Source: Bacteroides neonati
GTDB lineage: Bacteria; Bacteroidota; Bacteroidia; Bacteroidales; Bacteroidaceae
Length of the DNA stretch: 64,000 bases
Assembly (NCBI RefSeq): GCF_000499785.1
Contig: NZ_HG726021.1
Coordinates: 332,814 to 396,813, forward strand
Direction: 5' to 3'
The translations under genes were made by a program, and so were the position numbers. Numbering within the stretch: the stretch's first letter is position 1; each line of letters begins with the position of its first letter. Below are positions 47,843 through 56,486 of this stretch, piece after piece. Below the pieces are notes generated by a model, which saw nothing but the letters and a program-made list of their open reading frames with translations, was not told where the DNA came from and did no database searches.

Positions 47843-48657
47843 CTATTGTCTTCCCAGTAGTTTTTTTAACGCAGAAAACCATTTGGAACTGTTAGTCAAT
47901 GGTTCTCCGCCAAAACTCCTTATCCAACAATCTTCCGAAAAGAGCGACTTTCCAATCACGGTATCATTTTTAAGCGTAAAAATCAGCCGTCCTCGTTTGC
48001 TCTCAACAGTATTGATTTGTTCAAAGTTTACTGGAAATGGCTGATTGTTTCCGCTGAATATTACACCTTCACGTCCGTATTTCATATCGGGCACACGAGT
48101 ATGCTCCTGCAAGAAACGCTTTACATCACAATCTATGGCAAAATATTCGGCCAGTTCGTCGTAGAGGTTCAGTACATTGATATTATTTTTTGTGGCCCTG
48201 TCAATAGTATAAAGTGTGCCGCTTCCATCTCCGTTGCTATAAGCTATCACTTCACAACAGTTATCTACCATAAAGTCATTCCGCTTCAAATATGATATTC
48301 TGCTATACTCCCGACTCCATATTACATGCCTTTCGTCGACAGCTTCACATAGTTGCTTATATCTTACTTTGTCCCGGTGATTAAATCTATCTTCCTGACC
48401 AACGAAAGGGATAATAGCATATAGTTTCACATCGGAGTGACTTCTCTTTAAATCAAGAACTGTCTCTGCTGCCAGCCTACAAAGCCGATGGCCATACCAC
48501 TGAGAAAGGTATTTTTGCCTTCCTGATATAATTCTTCGAGGACATAATAAAGTTCAGTTCGAATGACATTCTCCAGATTGTTATCCGGGTGTCCGGTTGA
48601 TGTTGTAAGTGTGCGATTTCCGGTAAAGGCAACCGTCTTTTCTTTGATAATTTCCAT
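47843..48657 (-). pseudogene. SLOG (DUF1273/YpsA-like) family gene with one frameshift
   Basis: Two frames on the minus strand form one protein if a single base is restored near 48476-48480. The first part (from ATG 48657) reads EKTVAFTGNRTL...LYQEGKNTFLSGMAIGF; the second continues LAAETVLDLKRSHSDVKLYA and holds RNDFMVDNCCEVIAYSNGDG then SGTLYTI. These are hallmarks of the Rossmann-like SLOG family, thought to bind nucleotide-derived ligands. The junction reads GGCTTTGTAGGCTGGCA; one extra A would give GFDRLAAE. The repaired product would have about 271 residues. It is a recent pseudogene or a sequencing error. Confidence 0.75.
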
Positions 48658-48970
48658 AAAATATTGGGTGCTTGGTTGAACATTGATTTTTGCTGAACCG
48701 CACCCTAAAAAAGAAGCACGGTACTCGACAAGTTCCTCCAACAGGTACGACCAAGCACCACGCAGCAAACAAGTCAAGCCCGTGCTATGTGAATATAGCA
48801 TTGGCTATCCCTGTTTATCTTGCTGCTAAAATTGGTCGTTTTGTTGGAGCGGACAAACAGCTAAAAAGCTATTATATTATGTTTCTAAGTTTTCTGTTAC
48901 ATAGGCTATTTCTTTGATTGAAATACAAATTTAATCAAACTCCGCGAATAACAAGCAATTTGACGACTAT
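48658..48970. other. Intergenic stretch without a recognised gene
   Basis: Between the SLOG start and the phage neck-like gene. An open frame extends upstream of the SLOG ATG to 48801 but has no recognisable domain. A weak 7-base inverted repeat (TTTGATT, 48913-48919 with 48933-48939) is the only structure seen. Confidence 0.4.
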
Positions 48971-49990
48971 TTATGTCAGCCACGGATTCTTATATGGGTC
49001 GTAATCGGTCTGGAACGTCGATAGTTGCCAATCCGTAACAGGTTTATTGTCTTCGGCCAGCTTGCGGGGGATCTGGGGATTGAGTCGAAGCTTTGACGCA
49101 TCATTCAACCACTTCATTGACTCCTCGTGGTCTTTCAGCCTCACAGCACTCACATTGTTGGGCGCAATCAGTTTGGTCAGCTCATAGATAGCCAGCCGTA
49201 CCATGTGCTTTTTGATATTGTAGTTACGAGGGTCATTCTGTGCAATGTTATGTCCTACGATAGGCATATCGGCGTTCACATCCAACCCCGGATAGAACAC
49301 CCGTCCGTCATACACTACATATTCGTGCTCCTCCAGCTCATAATCATTATACGCAGGATCATAGTCGGCAATCGCACCCCAACAGAGCGAGTCAAACGGG
49401 TTGATATTATTATCGAACTCATCGAGCTTCATCAACGTATAAAATGCCCCGTTGAACGAGACTACTTCCCAGAGATTGTATTCAATCGGTAACCACTCGG
49501 TAGTAGCCGCCTCAAACCAACCCTCTACCATCGGAATACGAATATCTCCAAATTTATAGCCGTTCTCCTCCTTACAGATATATGCCACACCGTTATGCGC
49601 TACAATGTCTCCCACGTAGTAGGTGCCGAACTGAGAGTATCGGGCAGTGTTCCCGATATCGAAATTCAACTCTACGTGTTCTTCCCAATACGCTAATGTA
49701 GAAGGGACTTTATAACCACTGATTGAGCGTATCACCTCATAGATGCGTCCTTCCAGATAGATAAACGCACCTACCGGGAAAGTAATCCGGCGGTCGTGCT
49801 CGGCAATGTACTTGCCTTTGTTCAACTCCTGTTCAATCTCGTAGTTCTCACTGAGGTTTTCAATGATACTCATCTCTGCTGATTCTTCGGCTTGGGCAAA
49901 ACGGTCGGCATTGCCCCGTGTCATTTGTGCCAGGGCTTCGGCGGTAATCACACCCAGATAATCAGCGTCGTTTAAAAATCGTCTGTACAT
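48971..49990 (-). CDS. Phage neck/structural-like protein with carbohydrate-binding-module-like repeats
   Basis: This 339-residue protein follows the terminase on the same strand. The N-terminus (MYRRFLNDADYLGVITAEAL) and C-terminus (MVRLAIYELTKLIAPNNVSA, then helices) look like a small phage connector or gp36-type protein. Between are four units of the form (V/G)xxVxxxGxxY near residues 71-88, 122-141, 172-188 and 219-235 (for example YYVGDIVAHNGVAYICKEEN), several followed by a tryptophan. This is reminiscent of CBM5/12 carbohydrate-binding modules. An upstream ATG pair at 50015-50020 would overlap terL; the ATG at 49990 avoids that. Role inferred from context. Confidence 0.55.
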   Translation of the reverse strand: MYRRFLNDADYLGVITAEALAQMTRGNADRFAQAEESAEMSIIENLSENYEIEQELNKGKYIAEHDRRITFPVGAFIYLEGRIYEVIRSISGYKVPSTLAYWEEHVELNFDIGNTARYSQFGTYYVGDIVAHNGVAYICKEENGYKFGDIRIPMVEGWFEAATTEWLPIEYNLWEVVSFNGAFYTLMKLDEFDNNINPFDSLCWGAIADYDPAYNDYELEEHEYVVYDGRVFYPGLDVNADMPIVGHNIAQNDPRNYNIKKHMVRLAIYELTKLIAPNNVSAVRLKDHEESMKWLNDASKLRLNPQIPRKLAEDNKPVTDWQLSTFQTDYDPYKNPWLT

Positions 49991-50000
49991 ATTCGTTTTT

Positions 50001-51855
50001 TTAGTAGTTAAATCCATCATATACGGCGGGAGTGGTCGCTATAATGCTTCCGCTGTTATCTCCGCTTTTAAATTTGTACCAGCTATCCCGCAAATAGTAG
50101 CAAAGCAAGTAGTCCAAGCAGTCCGATAAGTGACCGTATTTCTCATACTTCACACCCGTTTTAGGGTCAGTAACTTTTTGCTTACACTTTGTGCCGTCTT
50201 CGTTTTTAAGCTGGTAAATCAAATCCTCGGTCAGCTTCCGACATTTCAGGTCTATCTCAATCGCCCAACCGTTGTATCCGGTAAACAGCTCGTTCACAAA
50301 CTCGCATCGGGTCACTTGGGGCGGTTGCTTTCTCATCAACTTCAACTTTGGTCTAAGAATACCCTTGCCAAACGTATCGAGTATTACGGTGTAGTTGTTG
50401 ATGCCGTCTTCGGTAGTTGTCGAACGCTGTAAACCCGATGGGTCACCCGTTACATCTACGCCGCCGATATGTTTTTCCCGATAGAATTTCTGTTGAACTC
50501 GTCGAGAGAGTGCCGGAGTATTATTCTCCTTATCCTGTGGTTTGCCTAAGATTTCCTCTAACACATAGACCTTCTTGTTGTCATAATCAATCTGAGCTGC
50601 CAGTACCGACATCTGCGGAGCAACGTTAAAGTCCCACACCGTAATGAGTGGTTTTGTAGGGTCATATACACCTTCTTTCAACCCGGCGATAAGATGCTTG
50701 GCACCATCGAAGCGATTGTATATCGCCATATCGTTGGCTTCCACAAAGTCCCAGTTCCCATAGAGCAGACGCTCTTTAGTGGCTTGGTCTGAAATCTTAT
50801 TCAGAGCCGCTTCATACGTCTGCCGGAAACCTACATCAGGATTGTCAAAGACACTGAAAGGCACATAATACTCACCCTCACGCAACTCCACCTTATCACC
50901 GTTATCATCCTGCACAAACCGTCCACGTACCCAGTTTGTAGTCGGGTTCGTAGTGAGCAACATTTTCGAGACCATAAACGTTTCGTGAGTACGCCAGCGC
51001 AAACGGGAGAACAGCACCTCAATAGCTTTTTGTCCAATTTCCGATACCTCATCCACGGCACAGATAGTTGCTTCCATCGACCCGAACCGTTCGAAATTCG
51101 GGTCTGAGGGCAAATCTGCCATCTCCAACATCAGTATTATCGAGTCGTTCCAGAACGTCAACGTTCCGGCAAGGTTGTTCACCCGATAATGCACATCTTC
51201 AATCAACCCCCATCGTTTAATAACCGCTCGTATCGTATTCCAGGTCGATTCTTTGAGCGATTTCAATGTCTTACGTGCCACAATCGCCCGTATCTCCGGA
51301 AAACGGATACAGCTACTTACTAACCATACTGAAGCCAAAAACGATTTCCCACCCTAACTAATTCACTATCAATCGCTACTTGATAATCGCTTTCGCCGCC
51401 TTGTATTTCTACAAGGATTAGACTATATCTTCATCCTTATTTCTAAGGAGTCTCCCGTTTCCAGTCGCTTGACCGTACTCCCCGTAGGGATAGTCGTTGA
51501 GCCTTCCGGTTATCCGGCTTGGTTGCTGATTGTCTTCGTCTCTCACGGTCAGAGTTCCCAGCAGTTAAAGAGATTTATTGTCAGTGCATTACTGCACAGG
51601 CCGGCAGTGGTGTCGTTTACCGGCTGCTCCACCACCCAAAATGAGTTGTGGAATATTAGCGTTACCACATTGGTAACAAAATGGCTTGTATTGAGGATTC
51701 TGGCTTACGTCATATCCGACTAATTGTTGTTTCACTGCACCTCCGCACTTCGGGCACTCCGGCTGTAGCAACTTCCAAAGTTCGTATTGTTTGGGGGATG
51801 GGGTAAAGTCGATATGCAGATGGTCGGGAGCTCTAAGTTTACGGAGCTTTCCCAT
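50001..51855 (-). CDS. terL: Phage terminase large subunit, interrupted by a group I intron
   Basis: Exon 1 is 51855-51619 (79 codons) and exon 2 is 51353-50001 (451 codons including stop); joined they give 529 residues in frame. TerL packages phage DNA using an ATPase motor and nuclease. The Walker A motif spans the junction: LILGGGAAG from exon 1 and GGKSFLAS from exon 2. Walker B is ATICAVDEVSE, and the nuclease acidic residues include VWDFNVAP and the C-terminal HLSDCLDYLLCYY. Exon 1 carries paired CPKCGG and CYQCGN motifs, a likely zinc ribbon between the PSPKQYELW adenine-binding segment and Walker A. Its ATG overlaps the DUF5675 stop codon (TAATG). Confidence 0.88.
51354..51618 (-). 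ncRNA. Group I self-splicing intron (IA-like, ORF-less) in terL
   Basis: This 265-base insertion (minus strand) has group I intron signatures. P1 pairs exon GCCGGU (51624-51619) with internal GCCGGC (51605-51600), leaving the required U.G at the 5' splice site. P10 pairs exon 2 GGUGG (51353-51349) with CCACU (51610-51606). The intron ends in G (51354). P7 pairs GACUAU (51495-51490) with AUAGUC (51426-51421). The core ACGACTATCCC...GGTCAAG...GACT closely recalls the T4 td intron. Hairpins include P2 (GTGCA/TGCAC, loop GTAA), P8 (TCCC/GGGA, loop TACG), a P7.1-like stem (TCCTTA/TAAGGA, loop GAAA) and P9 (CCTTGTA/TACAAGG, loop GAAA). No homing endonuclease is encoded. Confidence 0.9.
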
Positions 51856-52289
51856 TACACAATCTCAATGGTAATATCCTTCTCTTTGCTCAATATCGCA
51901 TTCAGCCGGTCTGAGGTGGCACGTGATTCTGTAACCTTCCCCTTGATGGTGTTTTTACCCACGAGTATGCACCCGGCTGAATCTGCATTGGTGGTGCCGC
52001 TATGTATGAGTATGCCTAAGAAATGGGGAACATCGTGCAGGTATGGCAACACACGTTTGAACCGGGGACTGTGAGCCATCGTGATTTTGTATGTGCCGCA
52101 AGGAATGGCGGTACGGGCATACACTTTCTCTTTGCAGCGACAGCCGATGCCTTGAGGCGTATCGGGGCATAATAGAGGTAGTAAGCGTACAGTGTCTTCG
52201 AGGGTGTTACAGAAAAACACACCATCAATGTAGAGATCACCTATCGTATAGGTCTCTCCTTTGAATTTTCTTTTGAGTAATAGCTTCAT
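51855..52289 (-). CDS. DUF5675 family protein (phage-associated)
   Basis: This 144-residue protein matches DUF5675, often found in Bacteroidetes prophages and labelled a structural protein or possible lysis-related enzyme. Recognisable segments are TYTIGDLYIDGVFFCNTLED, AIPCGTYKITMAHSPRF and LIHSGTTNADSAGCILVGKN, where the His and Cys (IHSG...AGC) resemble an L,D-transpeptidase-like active site. The ATG at 52289 is preferred to an upstream start at 52409, which adds an unrelated 40-residue leader. Its stop overlaps the terL ATG, so the two are translationally coupled. The function is not established. Confidence 0.75.
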   Translation of the reverse strand: MKLLLKRKFKGETYTIGDLYIDGVFFCNTLEDTVRLLPLLCPDTPQGIGCRCKEKVYARTAIPCGTYKITMAHSPRFKRVLPYLHDVPHFLGILIHSGTTNADSAGCILVGKNTIKGKVTESRATSDRLNAILSKEKDITIEIV

Positions 52290-52437
52290 TTTCGAATGTT
52301 TTTTGATTACATCCGAAGAATAGCTATACCATAGAATAGAAGTTTGATTGGCTGATATGAGGGCAAAAAAGACACCGGACAAGTGACGCTTTTTCTCGCT
52401 GTCCGGCATATAATTTAAGATTCTTGGCTAATACCGA

Positions 52438-52749
52438 CTATTTTGTATCCACTTGCTTGTTGATTCGTTGTTCGACAACCTCTACATCCACAGTAAATTT
52501 TGGGGTGGCTGTGAAAACCACTTGTACTTTTGCAGGTATTACTTTCCGTCTTTTGGTTTTCGGATCTACCCAGGCCCTCTCTTTCTTGACCTTGAGATCG
52601 AAGGAACCAAATTCATTTATAGCAACCTTCTCCCCATTTTGCAAAGCAGCAAGAATCGACTGGCAGAGAGGAGCAAACATCGAGTTTATCTCCCACTTTG
52701 CATAATTGGTTTTTCTTGCTACCTCTGCTACAAGTTTTCTTTTGTCCAT
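52438..52749 (-). CDS. HU/IHF family DNA-binding protein (second copy)
   Basis: This 103-residue protein has the HU fold, starting MDKRKLVAEVARKTNYAKWE, with VAINEFGSFDLKVKKERAWV and a longer, more variable C-terminus (TATPKFTVDVEVVEQRINKQ). It differs from the HU at 47351. It precedes the DUF5675-terL-neck genes on the same strand (gap about 150 bases), as is common for phage-linked HU genes, and may belong to that module. Confidence 0.85.
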   Translation of the reverse strand: MDKRKLVAEVARKTNYAKWEINSMFAPLCQSILAALQNGEKVAINEFGSFDLKVKKERAWVDPKTKRRKVIPAKVQVVFTATPKFTVDVEVVEQRINKQVDTK

Positions 52750-53007
52750 AATTCATATTTAATATTACTATAGTGCATAAACAGCCGAATACAAAGTGAT
52801 AGTACGGATTAATCATTACATAAATCTTTTTTATTGCACAATGAAGAGCATAACAAAAATGAAACTCACGCCTACCATGCCAGCTCAATTTATTTGACTT
52901 ATCAGACTATCTTCGATATCATATTGCAGCCAACCTGGTTATTTGCAAGAAAATCTATTATTTTATTACGATTAGCACTCCTTTTAGACCTATAAATGGG
53001 CTATTTG

Positions 53008-55659
53008 TCAGAATGTCATTTTCATCTGGATACGGATACCCCGGTCTTGTATACCTGGATGATTCTTGTAACTCAGACGCCAGGTATAATCCACTCGGAT
53101 AAACTTGAAAATATTCTCAATACCAACGCCCATTTCCATATAAGGAACCTTTTTATCCATAATATAAGAACCTTCTGGAAATTGAAATAGCCCCTCATTA
53201 CGTTCTGTCAAATAGGGATTATTCTTATTCGTCAGATTCCCGAATAGTCCCCGGAATGTAACTACTTCCCGCCATTTCAGTTTCTTAATCAAGGGGATAC
53301 TGTTCAATATCAAGCCATTCATATTATACGTCAAGTCCCATGAAGCATACTCATCATTAATAAATTCCATCGCATTCATATTTGTATACGATTCCGACTG
53401 AATAAGGTAGGACAAGTTCGCATTAGGCAATATAAGCAAAGGATACGGTACCGTACTCCATACCTTACCCACTTTCCCAATGATATCGACAGCTCCATAA
53501 GCCGAGAGCCAAAACCGTTTCCTTATTCCAAATTCCGTTTTCTGATAGTTATAAGAACTGCCCAATACATCCTTGAAAGACATCGTATGGCTTAAGGTAA
53601 ACACCGGGGCATCAAATGTAATCGGGAAACGGGAGTCACGAGTCTGGTAAAATTTCTCATTGGGTGCATAGCGAAGCTTTAATTCAAGTTCTGTCATATG
53701 GTAATCTTTCAGAGAAGTGACTTTCTGATCACGGTCGATGCGGTCGAAAACGGCATAACGAGTGGAATACTCCGTCAAGTTCCGTAAGGCAGCACCATAG
53801 GAAACCCCATTGTAATGCTCTCTGTAATAAGTTAATTCTGCTTTTCGCTGAAAGGTGGCGCGCGTATCTCTCTGCCGTTTTATAGCAACGAAGATATTAT
53901 CTTTATTCGTATAAAGATAGTGTTGCCCTAACTGGTTCACATCGTACATATATTCCAGACGCAAAGAATGAACCGGAAATTCTGTTGGATAATTCTTTTT
54001 GTCGATAAATGAATATTCCACTGCCGCATCGTACTTTAATTTATGATCTCTTGTACCGTATGCCACATAACCATTCACGAATAGCCGCTTATTGAAAGCC
54101 GTAGTCGTAGTTCCACCCACACGAAAACGAGCGCCTTCAATTGAATTTCCGCTGATAATCGTATTCACCGGGCCTAACTCGAACTTGCTTTTAGCCGGAT
54201 CGGAATTGCTTGGAACGTAGCCATTCACAAAAGCCGTAATCACTTGCTCGGCAGCATAAAAGACTGGGACCGTACGCAACCGCTCCATCAATTCACCCAC
54301 TGATTTCGATTTTCGCTTCCCGGCTTCATCGGGGCGATGATCTTCCCAATACTCACTTGAACGCTTATAAGCCTCCGGAGGGATAATGATAGGAGCGCCC
54401 TCACTGAATACTGACATATTCACGGGGGCGTCGAATGCATGATTCGTATAGATGTTCAATCGTTGGGCATAGATGCCTTTCGATTTTTCAGTCACTTTGA
54501 AATCGACCTTGATGTCATCCTTGGTAAGAAGGCGAGTTCCATCCGGGGTACGGCAAAAGGTCTGCTCAATAGTCATTCCTCCTACAAAATTCAGATTAAT
54601 CTTCTTCGGGACATTTAACTTAACCCGCTGTACGAAATAGGTTGAATCCAACGTGATAAACAAATGCCCGGTAAATCCGAATGATTCCGGTGTGAAGGGA
54701 GCAAAGCCCAAATCCACACACTTTTGTCCTGCCACCTCTAGCGTATCCAACATATAATACTTATAAAAATTAGGTCCCATTGCAGACAAAGGACTCACGA
54801 AACGATTCAGGAATAAGGGGATATCATTTTGGAAGATGTTTACTTCTTTAAATACTTCGTTCAGAAACTCTTGCATACCATCGGGAGACAATAATTCATC
54901 CACACCATCAGCCTTTGCCGCTTTCATCACACATTTTTCAGATTTAGGATCTTTTCTGTAATAGACGGACATTAGTTTCTCCCGTTCGGATACCGGCAGG
55001 ATAGTCTTTCCGATTTCCAGCGTATCGATATAATCATTAAGAAAATCAAACTGACCGACTTTACCGTCTTTTTTCGATTTGGGTTTATAATCATTCATAG
55101 CAAACATGATTTTCTCATACTGGTCATAGCTATAGAATTCCTTATTCCTCGGGTCATTTTGCTCACGTTGCCGGATAACGTTTTTCACGAAGGCAACAGC
55201 AGGATTGTCTTTTTTTGTGTACCTCTCCCTGGTTGGCTTAACAACGACCTCCGACAGGCTGATGCTCGTTGGAACCAGTAATATCGACAAATTACCCGTT
55301 TTTCCCGGAATTAATTGTATTTCCTTCTCAGTATAGCCAATATAGGAAACCTTCAACGTACCTGCTTTAGAAGGGGCGGAAAAAGAAAATCGACCATCGT
55401 AATCAGTAGGGGCACCAATTGTTGTTCCTTTTAATATTAGTGACACCGAGGGCAATGGTTCTCCCGTGATAGAATCGGTCACTACTCCTTTAATTAAGAT
55501 ATCCTGACCTTTTGCCGGAATGGTAAATACCAACAATGACAATACTATTGCACTCTTGAGCCATTGGGTACGAACCGTTTTTGGAAACTCTATAAATATA
55601 TGGGCTTCGAACGATGTTTTTTCAAAAAATCTTAATGTATTTTTTCCATAAATCATCAT
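53008..55659 (-). CDS. DUF5686 family outer-membrane protein with carboxypeptidase-like domain
   Basis: This 883-residue protein has an N-terminal export signal (KSAIVLSLLVFTIPAKGQ, about residues 35-52, after an unusually long leader), then a carboxypeptidase-regulatory-like beta domain (about 55-130; GVVTDSITGEPLPSVSLILK, LKVSYIGYTEKEI), then the DUF5686 region with YTKKDNPAVAFVKNVIRQRE. The C-terminal half is rich in beta strands of barrel type and ends in RGIRIQMKMTF, an outer-membrane-type end. Family members are common in Bacteroidetes, and their function is unknown. A 93-base regulatory block (55707-55799) lies upstream. Confidence 0.82.
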   Translation of the reverse strand: MMIYGKNTLRFFEKTSFEAHIFIEFPKTVRTQWLKSAIVLSLLVFTIPAKGQDILIKGVVTDSITGEPLPSVSLILKGTTIGAPTDYDGRFSFSAPSKAGTLKVSYIGYTEKEIQLIPGKTGNLSILLVPTSISLSEVVVKPTRERYTKKDNPAVAFVKNVIRQREQNDPRNKEFYSYDQYEKIMFAMNDYKPKSKKDGKVGQFDFLNDYIDTLEIGKTILPVSEREKLMSVYYRKDPKSEKCVMKAAKADGVDELLSPDGMQEFLNEVFKEVNIFQNDIPLFLNRFVSPLSAMGPNFYKYYMLDTLEVAGQKCVDLGFAPFTPESFGFTGHLFITLDSTYFVQRVKLNVPKKINLNFVGGMTIEQTFCRTPDGTRLLTKDDIKVDFKVTEKSKGIYAQRLNIYTNHAFDAPVNMSVFSEGAPIIIPPEAYKRSSEYWEDHRPDEAGKRKSKSVGELMERLRTVPVFYAAEQVITAFVNGYVPSNSDPAKSKFELGPVNTIISGNSIEGARFRVGGTTTTAFNKRLFVNGYVAYGTRDHKLKYDAAVEYSFIDKKNYPTEFPVHSLRLEYMYDVNQLGQHYLYTNKDNIFVAIKRQRDTRATFQRKAELTYYREHYNGVSYGAALRNLTEYSTRYAVFDRIDRDQKVTSLKDYHMTELELKLRYAPNEKFYQTRDSRFPITFDAPVFTLSHTMSFKDVLGSSYNYQKTEFGIRKRFWLSAYGAVDIIGKVGKVWSTVPYPLLILPNANLSYLIQSESYTNMNAMEFINDEYASWDLTYNMNGLILNSIPLIKKLKWREVVTFRGLFGNLTNKNNPYLTERNEGLFQFPEGSYIMDKKVPYMEMGVGIENIFKFIRVDYTWRLSYKNHPGIQDRGIRIQMKMTF

Positions 55660-55706
55660 ATGAAATATTTTTTTTAGTGCTAAATTGTACTTGCAATTAA
55701 CTTTTA

Positions 55707-55799
55707 GATTTCAAAGGTAGAGCTCTTGCGCTAATTCATCAAGGTGGTTTTCCTAAAATGCGGTTTTTGCTTACTGAGGTGTAGATTAGAGATAATAAA
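55707..55799 (-). repeat. 93-base duplicated regulatory block, copy A
   Basis: Bases 55707-55799 and 56371-56463 align over 93 bases without gaps, by my count with about 19 differences. Each copy sits upstream of a minus-strand gene: copy A is 48 bases before the DUF5686 start. Conserved segments include ATTCATCAAGGT, CTACTG/TTACTG followed by GTGTAGAT, and GATAATAAA. It is probably a promoter with regulator site shared by both genes. Confidence 0.75.
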
Positions 55800-55960
55800 C
55801 AGAAATTAGCAGAATTCAGATAATAAAGTTATGTCATGAAATGTATATCGTATTGGTCTGTCACTAAAAAGCAAATAGGTACGCCTTGTTCCCATACTCC
55901 ACGGATTATTTTTCAACATTTGCGCTTTTTTTATTTTCCCGTTTTTTTTCTACAATTCTT

Positions 55961-56209
55961 TCAATGCTGGTCATTTGTCTCTTTTTTCCTGAAGAGAAAA
56001 AAGCGTGAAACTCCATTTTTAATTTTATTCCAGTATTCTTTTCCCAACAAGGCAATTGTAATTATGAACAGGACTTCATTTGTGATAAGCAAAGTAGTAA
56101 TAATAATCGCCTTATTCGGGAAATCTAAAAAAGGAAGTATAGGAGTTATCCCCCAACAACATACTACAAATGCCAAAAGAGCTAGACCGGTTTTCTTTTT
56201 GATATTCAT
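55961..56209 (-). CDS. Small two-helix membrane protein, transporter-suffix-domain-like
   Basis: This 82-residue protein has hydrophobic segments at about 8-27 (LALLAFVVCCWGITPILPFL) and 33-54 and a charged tail (KEYWNKIKNGVSRFFLFRKK). The TPILPFLDFPNKA loop and IALLGKEYWNKIK end resemble the transporter-suffix-type small membrane domain, found alone or at the end of some transporters. The opposite-strand open frame over this segment is rejected. It has its own copy of the 93-base regulatory block about 160 bases upstream. Confidence 0.65.
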   Translation of the reverse strand: MNIKKKTGLALLAFVVCCWGITPILPFLDFPNKAIIITTLLITNEVLFIITIALLGKEYWNKIKNGVSRFFLFRKKETNDQH

Positions 56210-56370
56210 TTTCTTTAGTTATAATTACAACACAAATTAATTGCATGTCAATGTACTGCCTGATCCTTTTATGAATTGGAATTTTTCCTGCTTACATTCA
56301 ATAAAACCTCTGGCAGGCACCATTAAAATATATTTTTAGATGATAATCAAAACCTGTTGATTGACTTTCT

Positions 56371-56463
56371 GATTTCAAAATTAGAACTCTTGTGTGGATT
56401 CATCAAGGTAGTTGTTCTAAAGTGCAGTTTTTACCTACTGAAGTGTAGATGGCGGATAATAAA
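56371..56463 (-). repeat. 93-base duplicated regulatory block, copy B
   Basis: Ungapped match to 55707-55799, upstream of the 82-residue membrane protein (start 56209) and just past the end of the PagL-like gene (56487). Copy and register are exact at 93 bases, so the block is likely functional or a recent duplication. Confidence 0.75.
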
Positions 56464-56486
56464 TTGAATGAATATAGTCCGCTTCA

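Noticed and set aside
51301..51660. An insertion sequence, intein or group II intron as the cause of the terL split
   Set aside because: No transposase, inverted ends or target duplication is seen. The segment carries stop codons, so it is not an intein. It has P1, P7 and GNRA hairpins of a group I intron and no domain V/VI-like end.
51589..51855. Reading this frame as a separate 88-residue zinc-binding protein ending KRHHCRPVQ
   Set aside because: The last nine residues are translated intron; the frame continues into the TerL body when the 265-base group I intron is removed.
55836..56240. A 134-residue plus-strand frame rich in phenylalanine
   Set aside because: It is antisense to a small membrane protein with a plausible family match, and has no domain or promoter of its own.
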